64,000 nt of DNA from Bromus sterilis (GCA_950022295.1 OX465600.1:25767282-25831281); one strand, 5' to 3'. Shown: positions 46,407 to 58,049, counted from the first letter of the stretch. Translations and numbers: made by a program. The notes: generated by a model not told the origin, from the sequence alone.

Positions 46407-49400
46407 ATGACGTACGACGGCGCCTGGGAAGAGTCCCCCAGCCAGGCCGTCCTCTTCGCCGCCGAGGTCGCCGCCGTCCGCGCGGTGCTCGGCGGAGCGC
46501 TCCCGGAGGCCCAGGTCCTCGCCGCGCTCTCCCGCTGCGGCGGCAACGCCGAGCGCGCCATCAACGCGCTCCTCGACGACTGCGACGGCGCCGACGACGA
46601 CGCCGAGCGCGCCATCGACGCGTTCCTCGACGCCGAGAATGTCCGCGTCAAGGCGGAGCGCGACGCCGCCGCCGCTGCCCCCACGCCGACGCCCACCGTC
46701 AGGGTGAAGGCCGAGGCCGTGGAGGTCGCCAAGAAAGAGCGTCCTGTCCGTCCGGCTCCCGCCAAAAAGGCGCCCTTGCCGCCACCGCGCCGTGTCAAGC
46801 AGGAGGAGGTTACCAGCGGCCTCCCCCGTCCCCAACCCCGCGCCGCCGGCTGCGGCATAAGCCTCGTGCCGCGGCCGGTCAAGATGGACTGCGACGACGA
46901 CGAGGTCAAGGTCATCGACGCCGCGCCGAGGTCGAAGAAGAGGGTCCGGGAGGAAGAGGACGTGGTCGACCTCACGGCGGCGCACCCGCTTCCCTACCTC
47001 AACCCGCGGCCCATCCGGGCGATTCCCCCGCACGAGGCCGCGCAGATGTACGACTCGCGCCCGATCCGGGCCGTTCAGCCGCAGGAAGCCGCGCAGACGC
47101 ACGCCCCGCCGCCGCAGCGTCCGCGACCGCGGCCGGCAAGGGCCATCGCGGCCCCGCCCCCGCCGAAGAGCGAGTGGAAGATGGTGGTGGCGGCGCCCGA
47201 GGCGGAGATGGGGGACTTCCCGCCGGAGCCCGACTGGTTCCTCGTCGACAAGTCCTATGTCGCCGGGCTGTCCACGCACAGCGGGAGGAGGATGATGGAG
47301 GCCGGCGAGATCGTCCATTTCGCCTTCCCATCCTACGACCGGCCCAAGAGCGGCATCAAGATGTCGGCCAAGAAGGCGGCGTCATTGCTACAGATTGTGC
47401 GCTTCTCCACCAAGCGCGCCGGAGAGGTGACTGTTCTCCATTAATTTCAGGATGCATTGATGACTCGTGATTGTAATTGGCATCATTCCAAGCAAAATTA
47501 TCTTAATGTGTGCAACTCTTGATTTTAAATGCAGATTGGAAAGCTATCTCCGGAGTGGACAAAGTGCCTTGTCCCCCTGGTGAACTCTTCCAAAGTTAAG
47601 ATCCAGGGGAAGATCGTGTTTCAGACAATGGAGCTGAGGCTGATGCAGGACATCGTGCTCTATGTCAGGTACCGACTGATTATGATACAATGTGCTTTGC
47701 TGTCTGATTGATTTTCAGTGGATTGCACAACATTGTCTGCGGGTCTGATTAGTGCTAAATGTTTGTTCCTACAGCTTCTACATCCACAAGTCGGTGTTCA
47801 CTGAAGGCGACAACTCATCCTTGAGTCAGCTTGCTCCTGCAAGTGTTGATTATTCAGACAACCCTCTTCATGCCCTGTTCAAACTGCTCAAGCTAAGGGC
47901 ATCTGTCAAGGTATCACTGAAACCAATTTATTGAACTATGCAGATCTTGTGGTGTCCATGATGAATGGCTGATTCAGTATACATGCTTGTTTTTGCAGGC
48001 CGATTTCACTCTTGACGAGCTCACGAGAAAGATGCCGTGGAATCTGAGGGTGAGCTAACAATCCTCTTGTTGTGTTAATATTCCAAATTGTTTAATGTGT
48101 ATCTGTAGCACCAAAACAAAGCAAGTATACCATGATAATAGTGTTGTACTGGTGTGCTTCTGTATCGATGAAACAATGCATGTTGTTTTGTTACTAATGC
48201 TATTTGCTCTGCATTCGTATTTGTTCTTTGGTTTTAAGTACGTAGTAGTATTTATGCTCAATGCTAGCCTTTAATATTTTTCTGAACATAAATTAGGGTG
48301 ATGCCACTGGAGATGATGAATCCACTCCTATTGTTGGACTTGAAACCCGTCGCACAGCTGGCCAAACTTTTCCGGAGCAAGGCCCTGATGAGCAGGCCAT
48401 TTCGGAAGCTGCTTTGAACAAAATTATTGGCACAGCTGAAATATATGACCTGAAGGTAACAATAGAAGTGCATTTCTGTTTTCACTCTTGCACTATTTTA
48501 TTTGCATGGAGACTAATTTAGTCTATTCTACCTAAAATAGGAAGCAGAGCCGCCACATACTCTTGTCTCTGTTCTCAAACCGTATCAGAAAGAAGCTCTC
48601 TTTTGGATGTCTGAATTGGAGAAGGGATCCATTGATGATGAATCAAAACAAGCTATTGATCCCTGCTTTAGTGCCTACACTATTGCTGACAAGTGTGTTC
48701 TTTTTCTGTGTTTACTTGTATAGTTTTGAAAGAATTCTGATAATGGTCAGTGCTAATCACCGATTATTTTGTCTTTCCAGGAGGGCTCCTGCTGTGTACA
48801 TTAATGTTTTCTCTGGTGAAGCGACAACCAAGTTTCCAAGTTTAAGCAAGACAACACGAGGAGGGGTAAGTCTTATGATGGTTGCTCATGTATGTGTCTG
48901 GTTTACATTATATTGGAAAATGCAGGGGTGCACCATTTTCCATTGCATTCTATTGTTTCTTAATTGATTTGCTAATGCTGTTTTGAATATGTTGATTAAC
49001 TATTTCAAAAGCAAATGAATACTTATGATTGCCTTTTGCTGAGGATTCTGTAATCCTGTTTGTCAACAGTTATATAGTATGTTAGTCGTCTACCAGAGAT
49101 AGATTTGGGTAGATATTTGTGCACCTTTGGTGACATTAAGGTTACCACACTGATATTAGTTCATAGACTTTAAGCCTAAGAAATGATTCTTCACAAATCA
49201 TTATACTGTATTTTATTTAGTGCTTACAATTCTTTCATTTGCCTTGCTGGATCATAGTTATCTGGTACTATTATGAGAAGTATTTATCTGTTATCTTTGT
49301 CTTTGTAGATACTGGCAGATGCGATGGGTCTTGGCAAAACTGTCATGACTATTGCCCTCATACTGTCGGATCCAAGGGGGGAGCAGTCCAACTACATAGA

Positions 49401-52360
49401 AGGAGATACAAGGCCTTTAAGAGGTCGTGATACTAGAACGCGCACTTCGACCCCTTCTATAAGAGGAGGTACCCTTATTGTGTGCCCCATGGCACTATTG
49501 GGTCAATGGAAGGTAAGCATGTCTATGGGAGTGATTCCTAAACAAAAATGTTAAACCTTTGGGGTTACAATTATTTAGCACTGCCTCTATTTTTAAATGT
49601 AAGATGTTTTGGCAGTTTCAATCAAACTGCAAAAAGTTTTACATTTAGGAACAGAGGGTGTAGATTAATAGCATTTTCTGTTGAGTGAACTGCTTAACTC
49701 TGCAATCAACATCAGAAATAACTGAAATGGCAGTCCCAGGTTGCAGTTTAATCATGTTTTTACTTGCATAAAGCAACTTGTTTGTCCTCAAGAAATTTTC
49801 ATGACAAAAGTACATAATTTAAGCATTGTCCTCCTTACTCCTGCTTGCAGGATGAACTGGAAGCACATTCAACACCAGGAGCACTTTCTGTGTTTGTGTA
49901 CTATGGTGGTGATAGAACTTGTGACCTCAGATTGATGGCTGAACATACTGTTGTCTTGACGACCTACGGTGTCCTTCAAGCAGCTCACAAAGCTGTAAGT
50001 TTGCCAATGGTCTTTTATGTCCAGTTTGAAGATCATAGTTTTTTGGGAAATGTACCTGTCTCATTTAGCTAATGAAAGCGGTACCTTCACAGGATGGCAG
50101 CAGTGTCTTTCACCAGATAGATTGGTATAGAATTGTGCTTGATGAAGCACATACAATCAAGTCTCCTAGGACTAAAGCGGCCCAAGCAGCTTATATGTTA
50201 AGCTCGCAATGCAGATGGTGCCTAACTGGTACACCGTTGCAGGTGTGTTTTCAGCCATTCATTTGTATATGTTTTGCATCACATTATTTGGATGTGACAA
50301 TTCCAAGTATTGATAATGTTGGAAATTCTTATCCATCCTTTTGTAGTTTTTGGAAACGTTAGCTTATATGATCATGTTTCCTGCAGAATAATTTGGAGGA
50401 CCTTTACAGTCTTCTTTGCTTCTTACGTGTAGAGCCATGGTGTAACTCAAATTGGTATGGCTTTATCAGACTATTTCACTTCAAGCATTTGTGGTTGAAT
50501 TTTTTCAGAACCTGATTCACAAGCTGTTTTGATTTCCCTCTAGGTGGCAGAAGCTGATTCAGAGACCTTATGAGAATGGTGATGAGAGGGGATTGAAGCT
50601 TGTCAAGGCTATTCTTAGGCCGCTCATGCTGAGGAGAACCAAAGAAACAAAAGACAAGATGGGAAAGTATGCATTTCTTATCTGTATTTTTCTTTGATGT
50701 TCTTAATTGCATATATAAGCAAATAATATCATGCCTTTCCTTTTAGAACTATTATTGACCAGACTCTGATACTTGTTTCAGGCCGATATTGGTCCTCCCA
50801 CCAGCTCACATTGAGGTTGTGGAATGTGAGCAGTCTATTGAGGAACGTGATTTCTATGAAGCGCTTTTCAGGAGATCAAAGGTATGCTTCTAAGATGTTA
50901 TGGCCCAAGTTTTGTTGATTAGTTACTAAAAGTATGTTAGTTTTATATTTCTTGTTCATCTTGCTCAGAATTTAACGATTTGTGCTTGCCGCCACTACAA
51001 AAATCAGCATACCTCTAATAGTTGATGGACAAATTTCTTTGAATTTCCAACTCAAAATGGTCTTTCAATTCCATCAGGTTCAATTTGATCAGTTTGTGGC
51101 ACAAGGCAATGTTCTTAGCAACTATGCTAATATTCTCGAGCTACTTCTTCGGCTAAGGCAGTGCTGTGATCACCCTTTCCTGGTCATCAGGTTAGCCATT
51201 CATCACCAAAAAAAAACACTGCCTTGCATTTCATTTGCTTATCTTCTAATTCATTTGTTGAACTCTTAATGTGCAGCAAAGCTGATACTAAAAAGTACAC
51301 CGACCTAGATGAGCTAGCGGAACGATTCCTTTCAGGGGCAAAAAGTGATTCCGCACAGAATGCCATTGTACCATCACGAGCATACGTGGAGGAGGTTGTT
51401 GAGGAAATCCGCCAGGGCACGGCTGCTGAGTGTCCTATCTGTTTAGAGTCGACTTCTGATGACCCGGTGCTCACCCCCTGTGCGCATCGTATGTGCCGTG
51501 AGTGCCTTCTTACCAGCTGGAGCACGTCAGCCGGTGGCCCATGCCCTCTGTGCCGAAGCCCCATCACCAAAGCTGATCTGATCATGCTGCCTGGCCGGTG
51601 CCGCTATGAGGTGGATGCCAAGAACAACTGGAAAGATTCATGCAAGGTGGTGAAGCTCATTGCGAGCCTGAAGGACCTTGGGAAGAAGGGGGAGAAGAGC
51701 ATCGTGTTCAGCCAGTTCACTTCGTTCTTTGATCTCCTGGAGATCCCCTTGAACCAGAATGGGATCAAGTTCTTGAGGTTTGATGGGAAGCTATCCCAGA
51801 AGAACAGGGAGAAGCTTCTCAAGGAGTTCAGTCAAAGCCAGGACAAGCTGGTACATATCCTCATTTATTTGTTTTTTTAAATAAAAACAGTGAGTAATTC
51901 TTGAAGTATATCATTTGCTGATCTTTTATCCCTGGAAACTAACCAGGTGCTGTTGATGTCACTCAAAGCTGGAGGTGTGGGCCTGAATCTGACAGCCGCC
52001 TCCAATGTCTTCCTCATGGTAATTCCACCTTACCCTGTTGGTCCAATGAATTCAGCGAACTACTTCTGCTTGGTGATACATTTCCTGTGGTAGTAAACTG
52101 TGATAATAACCAGTTTCTGTTATGTGTTGTTGATATAGGATCCATGGTGGAACCCTGCAGTGGAGGAGCAGGCTATCATGCGGATCCACCGCATCGGGCA
52201 GAAGAGAGCGGTCCAAGTTAGGCGGTTCATCGTCAGGGACACGGTGGAGGAGCGGATGCAGCAGGTGCAGGCGCGCAAGCAGCGGATGATCGCCGGGGCG
52301 TTGACGGACGAGGAGGTCCGCAGCTCGCGCATTGAGGAGCTCAAGATGCTCTTCAAATGA
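46407..52360 (+). CDS. RAD5: RAD5-type DNA repair protein (HIRAN, SNF2 helicase, RING)
   Basis: Seventeen exons, 1168 residues: 46407-47426, 47535-47668, 47775-47910, 47999-48049, 48297-48455, 48541-48692, 48781-48865, 49309-49512, 49851-49994, 50093-50242, 50387-50454, 50544-50666, 50782-50881, 51078-51190, 51277-51850, 51947-52018, 52139-52360. All introns are GT-AG and phases close. A UBA-like helical segment covers residues 10-50 and HIRAN begins near P275 (DWFLVDKSYVAGLS). Walker A is G586-T590, DEAH 712-715, and LTGTP 739-743. The RING is C3HC4: C932, C935, C948, H950, C953, C956, C969, C972. The second helicase lobe ends in HRIGQ (1112-1116). RAD5/HLTF proteins polyubiquitinate PCNA and remodel stalled forks in error-free damage tolerance in the nucleus. 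Whether it is the RAD5A or RAD5B type is undecided; the long N-terminus favours RAD5B. Confidence 0.93.
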
Positions 52361-52742
52361 TGATGAGCTCCTTCGCCATGGACTCCTGCATTTTGTATAG
52401 TAGTAGTAGGTCCAGGCCCTTGGTAGTACCAGTAGCAGTAGTATGTAAGGAAGATGGCCAAAGGTTCAGAGCTTTGTGAATGGGGATGGAACGGGTGTGT
52501 GTTGTGCCCCCTTCCAATTTTGTTCATGTGTCCCCAGGCACAGGCAGGCAGTTGTATATTTTTGTCTAGTGGTTTAGCTTCAATTAGAAGGTGAAATCTT
52601 GAAGAATATATTTAAAATGAGAAGCTGATCCTCTGTTAAATCATGGAGTACAAGATTCATCATTTGTGCTTTTTTCATACTAATTGAATTATCACAAGTT
52701 CACAGCTTTTCGTGGAACTTCCACTATCACAAGTTCACAGCT
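52361..52742. other. Convergent 3' ends of RAD5 and the BAHD gene
   Basis: The two coding regions end tail to tail 382 bp apart, so their 3' untranslated regions share or nearly share this stretch. A 19-bp direct repeat, tatcacaagttcacagctt, lies at 52690-52708 and 52725-52743. The second copy overlaps the end of the BAHD coding sequence. Confidence 0.6.
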
Positions 52743-54035
52743 TCACGACGACGACGATGGCATGGATGCTGCCGACATGGCGGCGAGCTCCGCTAGGAAG
52801 GCGTCGGCGTGCTCCGGCCTGACGCACAGCGTCATGACCCTGACCCCGTCCTTGTCGCCGTCCTTGCCCGGCGGGGACACCACGCAGGCCGGCACCACCG
52901 TCTCCTCCCCGTGCCACGTCACCCGTGCCGGCATGCCGCCGCCGAAGTCCGCCGCCTCGAACCCCAGGTTCCTCCAGCACGACACCACCAGCATGTTGTA
53001 CGGCAGCGCCACCGCCCCCTGCTCCGCTTCGACGGGGCGGAGCAGGTCGGGGATCCTCTCCTTGGCGCGCCGGATCATCCTCGCCACGTCCGCCGCGGCG
53101 CCGTTCGCCACCTGGCTGCGCGTCGAGGTCAGCCACTGCACCACCGCGCAGTTGCCGTAGTACCCAGGCCTGGCGCCGACGAGCCGACGCACGTTGGCCG
53201 CGAACGAGAGCGTCACGGGGGCCTCGTCGGACACGGACACGACGGCCGCGCGCGTCCGGCACTGCCACAGCACCGCCGCGACGGCCTCGAACACGGTGCA
53301 CGGCTGCTGCTCCCCTCCGTCGAGGCCGGCGGCGTCGAACTCGGCCCTGACACGGCGGATCAGGTTGGCCGGGACGGTGACGTCGAGGAGCGCCAAGTCC
53401 CTGTGGAACAGAAAGCTGAGCGCTTGCTTCTGCGTGGCGACCATCGACGGCGGGAGACGCGGGAGCGAGCCGTCGTCGGCGCGGAGGGGCTTGACGGACG
53501 GAGCCGCGGAGCTCGTCCCGCGCGCGAGCTCGCCGACGGCGCCCAGGAACTGCGCCATGCCCTCGCCGTCCGTCAGCACGTGGTTCCACGTGGCGGCGAC
53601 GGCGAACCCGCCGCAGGCGAACTCGGTGACCTGCACCAGCAGCAGCGGGTCGGTGTGGCTGCAGAGCTCGCCGGGGAACCGCGCGGCGAGGTGGCCGAGC
53701 AGCACCGGCGCCGCGGTCACGTCCGCCAGCGCGAAGGACGCCGACGCGGCGACGAATGGCACGCCGGCCGCGCCCTCGATGCGCAGGGGCCCGCCGTCGG
53801 CGTCGGCGGCGAGGCGGCCGGCGACGGGTCGGTAGTAGGCCAGCGCAGCCGAGAGCGCGGCCCTGGCGGTCTCCGCGGGATCGGGGATCGGCCGGTCGAA
53901 GAGGAGCAGCACCGTGACCCCGAAAGGGGGCGCTGACCTGTCGAAGGAGGAGGTGAGGTGCACGACGGCGTCGTCGCCGCCGGGCGGGCCGGCGACGAGC
54001 ACCGGCGGGGACTTGGTCACCACCGCGGCGCTCAT
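52743..54035 (-). CDS. BAHD acyltransferase
   Basis: A single intronless frame of 430 residues. The ATG at 54035 is chosen because a TATA box stands 63 bp upstream and because the paralogue starts at the same residue; the frame only extends further up with non-ATG codons. The catalytic HxxxD is H152-V-L-T-D156. The structural DFGWG motif appears as DFGGG at 363-367, with the usual AVLWQCR (254-260) and a C-terminal domain ending in LAELAAM. BAHD enzymes are soluble, cytosolic acyltransferases that move an acyl group from acyl-CoA to an alcohol or amine. The acceptor cannot be read from sequence. Codon use is extremely GC-rich. It is paired with a broken copy at 56482-58049. Confidence 0.92.
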   Translation of the reverse strand: MSAAVVTKSPPVLVAGPPGGDDAVVHLTSSFDRSAPPFGVTVLLLFDRPIPDPAETARAALSAALAYYRPVAGRLAADADGGPLRIEGAAGVPFVAASASFALADVTAAPVLLGHLAARFPGELCSHTDPLLLVQVTEFACGGFAVAATWNHVLTDGEGMAQFLGAVGELARGTSSAAPSVKPLRADDGSLPRLPPSMVATQKQALSFLFHRDLALLDVTVPANLIRRVRAEFDAAGLDGGEQQPCTVFEAVAAVLWQCRTRAAVVSVSDEAPVTLSFAANVRRLVGARPGYYGNCAVVQWLTSTRSQVANGAAADVARMIRRAKERIPDLLRPVEAEQGAVALPYNMLVVSCWRNLGFEAADFGGGMPARVTWHGEETVVPACVVSPPGKDGDKDGVRVMTLCVRPEHADAFLAELAAMSAASMPSSSS

Positions 54036-54096
54036 CGTCGAAGTAGGAGCTTGGGGAATGGGTCGGTCGAGCTGCCGTTGCCGGCCGGCGACGGGG

Positions 54097-54109
54097 CTAT
54101 ATATAAAAG
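54097..54109 (-). promoter_or_regulatory. TATA box of the BAHD gene
   Basis: On the minus strand the sequence CTTTTATATATAG lies about 63 bp before the ATG, placing a start site near 54070. The same box, with the same flanking cccgtcgccgg, precedes the paralogue at 58109-58119. Confidence 0.7.
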
Positions 54110-54262
54110 TGCTTCTTTGTTGCATGTGGCGCCAAACACAGCCAAAGTATAGTGGCAAAAAGAATCGTCAACTGCTGTGGCAAGTGTCAACTTGTAAGAT
54201 TCGCCTGCTCATGTTTACACACCATGAGTTTATCTGTACTGCAACAGTTAAAACACTTATTT
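54110..54262 (-). promoter_or_regulatory. Conserved upstream promoter block of the BAHD pair
   Basis: This stretch (tgcttctttgttgcatgtgg, agaatcgtcaac, gtggcaagtgtcaacttgta) is closely repeated at 59029-59180 upstream of the broken BAHD copy. It is therefore part of the duplicated unit and probably promoter. Confidence 0.6.
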
Positions 54263-55400
54263 AAAAACGGATGAAGTACTTAACTTATTAACTTGATGAC
54301 ATCAGTACGTTAAGAAACATATTATTTTCCCCGTGTATACAAGATTTTCATTTGAACTCCCCATGTATAAAAGATTATCAAGTTGTCTTGGCATATTCTT
54401 TAGTCAGTCATGAAAAAACCACAATTCACTTAAGATGGCTCTCGTAGATATATCATGATCAATCAAAGATAGCATGATTTTTTTAGGCGGGTGACTTTTC
54501 TTATCGATTTTGTCCTCTCTCGATGAAACTATTAATAACATGTTCTCGTTGGATTTTACTAGCATCTGTTAGGCTGCTTTCAATGCTTCACTTTGAATAG
54601 GTGTTAAACATGTTAACAAAGCAAAAAATCTATGTGACGACATAATTAAGAGGAAAGAGGAGTTTGGTGACCCCAGAAAAAAAGGTTCACACTTGTTTAC
54701 GAATTGAGCTCTATTACCATAGTAAAAGCTTGAGAAGAGAAGTGTTACACGCGCTCCTCCTCCTCGCTCGCCTCACATACGTCCTCTTTCGTGAAGTAGA
54801 AGTGGCAAACAAGTTGTTGGTGTGCTGAGAGGAGAGTATCCGTATATTAGTTATCCCACTCCGTTATGATGCAATACTCTTTTGAATTGCGTGGCAAGTT
54901 GATATTTATCTTAATGTGTTTCAAGCGGCTTATGTATATAATGTGTTTCAAGTGGCTTATGTTTATAAACAAAGATGTGTCCTGCAGAGCCTCTTTTAAG
55001 GAACACACTTATATGAGTTTGGATGTTAAACGCCGTAGTCCGTGAGAGTTGGGTGCTCTTTAATAAACTCATGAACAGTCTTGGAGCATGACTATGACGA
55101 ATAAGCTCCAACCACGGTCAAGCCTTGCGGCAACCCAGTATCGATCAAGGATTTATGTGAAACTAGATTCACCGAAAACCTTATAGTTCAAGACATAGTC
55201 CACTATTCAAGTTGTGAACTAGTGTAGCATGAATTCTATGTGGAAGTTCAACTTAATAGTCTTCACTAAGCATCGGTATATAAACAATGTTTTGAAACAA
55301 AGTGATGAGATGTGCCAATGAGATTTTGTGCAAAATTGCTGAATTTTATTAGCATTTGCTAGTTGACTAGATGTAATTTCTCCACCTTGTAGTTTAATAG
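54263..55400. other. Gene-free stretch between the BAHD copies
   Basis: AT-rich, no gene recognised. A pair of direct repeats (aatgtgtttcaag, ggcttatgt) lies at 54910-54965. Confidence 0.4.
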
Positions 55401-55639
55401 CCATATAAGAGCAACTCTAGCAGAGTCGTCGTTTCCGTGTACTGCAAAAATCAAATGTGGTTCACCCTAAAATGGAAACGCGGTACAAAATGAAATCGGC
55501 AGAACACATGCGCCATTCAAAACGCCAAATTGGAAATATTACATAATAAATTCGTAGGTACAAAGATCGGCGGAACTACGCCGGAATTTAGACGGCACAA
55601 AAAGAAATATTCACCTGAGGGGGTCGCCGGAGCAGCCGC

Positions 55640-56040
55640 CTACTTGCGGATGCCGAGATGATAATACAAGGCGGAGTTCATCACGATGAAGGAGTAGCCG
55701 TACTCCTCCCCAGCGGCATCCAGACGGTCGCCGGTGCCGTCCTCGCCCGCCGTCACAGCATCCTTGGCCACGAGGAGCTCGCGCTGGGTGTCACAGAACC
55801 GCTGACCCGACAAACACAGGAGGTCGCCGAGGCGGTGGAACTCCGCCTAAGCGTTGTTCCGGCCGCGGGTCAGAGTGCCGCGGGCGCGTGTCTGCGTCGA
55901 CCTTGCCGGGTCGACCGGATGACGCGCGAGGCCGCAGAAGCTCCCGGCCTCGTCGTCTTAGCGGCTTCGCTTCGCTGGCGCAAACCCGCTTTGGCCTCCG
56001 CACGCGGTAGAATCTTCCCTAATCATAGCGATTTTCCGTC
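55640..56040 (-). pseudogene. Decayed coding-like remnant, unrecognised
   Basis: The minus strand reads in coherent but broken frames. One piece gives GDRLDAAGEEYGYSFIVMNS and ends at a stop near 55640; another (56003-55791) is arginine-rich. GC-rich composition unlike the surrounding DNA suggests former coding sequence, possibly part of a transposon that starts near 55408 (gagcaactctagcag). I cannot name the family. Confidence 0.35.
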
Positions 56041-56137
56041 ACAATCTCAAGATGATGCACCGGTGGAGGGGGGAGAGAATGCGAGATGAAAACCCTATCC
56101 CCTTCCCCCGCGCGTCGTAGATACAACACACTAAGCG

Positions 56138-56302
56138 CAGTGGTGGAGCCACGTTGAGAGCTGTGTGCAAGTTTGTGGCAAATCCTTTCTGTATACAAGT
56201 AAAAATCATGTATTTTTTTATATAAAATCAGTGAAAACACATGTATTTGACATCACAGATTTAAAATGACATCACAGACTTTTGATCCTGGCTCCGCCAC
56301 TG
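56138..56302. mobile_element. hAT-type MITE with 8-bp target duplication
   Basis: The 165-bp element begins CAGTGGTGGAGCCA and ends TGGCTCCGCCACTG. Its target duplication actaagcg lies at 56130-56137 and 56303-56310. Terminal repeats of this type and the 8-bp duplication mark hAT elements. No coding capacity. Confidence 0.88.
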
Positions 56303-56481
56303 ACTAAGCGGTGTTTGACGGGTCGTTTGTAAAAAACTCACGGATCACGCGAGATTTAGCGCATCTGTTCTGATAAAAAACTTCATATGTCCATCATCAA
56401 AAGACTCGTATATATATGGATTGATTTGATCATTCAATGAACTTCCACGATCACAAGGTTACAACTTCACAGCGAGGAACT

Positions 56482-58049
56482 TTACAATTTGGACGATGGG
56501 ATGGATGCTAGCGACATGGCGGCGAGCTCCGCTAGGAAGGCGTCGGCATGCTCCGGCCTGACGCAGAGCGTCATGACGCTGACCCCGCCCTTGTCGCCGT
56601 CGTTTCTCGGCGGGGACACGACGCACCCGGGCACCACCGTCTCCTCCCCGTGCCACGTCACCCGCGCCGGCCTCCCGCCGCCGAAGTCCACCGCATCGAA
56701 CCCCAGGTTCCTCCAGCACGACACCGCCAGCGTGTTGTACGGCAGCGCCACCGCCCCGTGCTCCGTTTCGATGGGGCGGAGAAGGTCGGGGATCCTCTCC
56801 TTGGCTCGCCGGATCATTCTCGCCACGTCCGCGGCGGCGCCGTTCACTACCTGGCCGCGCGTCGAGGTCACGGACTGCACCACCGCGCAGTTGCCGTAGT
56901 ACCCGGGCCTGGCGCCGACGAGCCGGCGCACGTTGGCCGCGAACAACAGCGTCACGGGGGCCTCGTCGGACACGACCGCGCGCGTCCGGTATTGAATTGA
57001 TGCACTAGCCAGTTACTCTAAAAGTCCGAACTAATGGAAAGAGACTAGGCAATATATTTATATTCTAACACTCCCCCTCACGTCTAGGCTATTTTAGTCC
57101 TTAGCGTGGGTTTGGTGCAGGCCGCAGAATCTTTTTATTTAATACTGCGTTGGCAGGGTCTTGAACTCAAGACCTCTTGACTCGGATACCATATTGAATT
57201 GATGCACTAGCCAGTTACTCTAAAAGTCCGAACTAATGGAGAGAGACTAGGCAATATATTTATATTCTAACATCCGGCACTGCCACAACACTGCTGCGAC
57301 GGCCTCGAACACGGTGCACGGCTGCTGCTCCCCTTCGTCGAGGCCGGCGGCGTCAAACTCGGCCCTGACACGGCGGATCAGACCGGAGGGGACGGTGACG
57401 TCGAGGAGCGCAAAGTCCTTGTGGAACACTAAGCTGAGCGCCTCCTTTTGCGCGGCGACCATGGACGGCGGGAGGCGCGGGAGCGATCCGTCGTCGGCGC
57501 GGAGCGGCACGACGGACGGCGCCGGGGACGCCCCGCGCGCCAGCTCGCCAACGGCGCCCAAGAACTGCGCTATGCCCTTGCCGTCCATGAGCACGTGGTT
57601 TATAGTCGCGGCGACGGCGAACCCGCCGCAGGCGAACTCGGTGACCTGTACCAGCAGCAGCGGGTCGGCGGGGCGGCAGACCTCGCCGGGAACCGCGTGG
57701 CGAGGCGTCCGAGCAGCATCGTTGCCGCGGTGACGTCCGCCAGCGCGAAGGATGCCGACGCGGCGACGAACGGCACGCCGGACGCGCCCTCGATGCGCAC
57801 GGGCCCTCCGTCGGCGGCGGCGGTGAAGCGGCCCGCGACGGGGCGGTAGTGGGCCAGCGCCGCCGAGAGCGCCGCCCTGACGGTCTCCGCGGGGTCGAGG
57901 ATGGACCGGTCAAAGAGGAGCAGCACCGTGACACCGAAGGGTGACGCTGACCTGTCGAAGGAGGAGGTGAGGTGGACGATGGCGTCGTCGCCGCCGTGCG
58001 GGCCGACGACGAGCACCGGCGGCGACTTGGTCACGACCGCGGCGCTCAT
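56482..58049 (-). pseudogene. BAHD acyltransferase paralogue, broken
   Basis: The copy is closely similar to 52743-54035 from the ATG at 58049 to the stop at 56482. It keeps HVLMD (the HxxxD box) and DFGGG. Two lesions break it. One G is missing from the run at 57687-57692, compared with the intact copy, shifting the frame after about residue 120. A 283-bp SMART element then sits at the codon equivalent to R260, bringing a stop in its LTR. The promoter is separated from its upstream block by about 0.9 kb. Function is lost unless splicing or recoding intervenes, for which there is no sign. Confidence 0.92.
56990..57272 (-). mobile_element. SMART miniature LTR retrotransposon in the BAHD pseudogene
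   Basis: Two 81-bp LTRs (56990-57070 and 57192-57272), differing at one base by eye, flank a 121-bp interior. On the minus strand the LTR starts TGTTAGAATA. The interior begins with TGGTATCCGAG, a near match to the initiator-Met tRNA primer site, and ends in the purine tract GTGAGGGGGAG. The target duplication tccgg lies at 56985-56989 and 57273-57277. Size and structure fit the SMART family of very small LTR elements that is conserved in grasses and prefers genes. It has no coding capacity and needs another element for movement. Confidence 0.9.

Noticed and set aside
46232..47331. Long open frames on the minus strand and in a second plus frame over RAD5 exon 1
   Set aside because: They are shadows of a GC-rich exon. 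Only the 46407 frame gives HIRAN and joins correctly to exon 2.
50991..51077. A CACTACAAAAAT sequence in a RAD5 intron suggesting a CACTA end
   Set aside because: Only one short terminus-like word is present, with no opposite end or subterminal repeats and too little space.
52809..53936. Plus-strand open frame of 375 residues opposite the BAHD gene
   Set aside because: Arginine/glycine/histidine-rich composition and no domain; it mirrors the GC-rich third positions of the real gene on the minus strand. The same applies to 56548-57000 and 57314-57849.
54036..54158. N-terminal extension of the BAHD frame upstream of 54035
   Set aside because: The extension has no ATG, crosses the TATA box, and is missing in the paralogue's arrangement, so translation should start at 54035.
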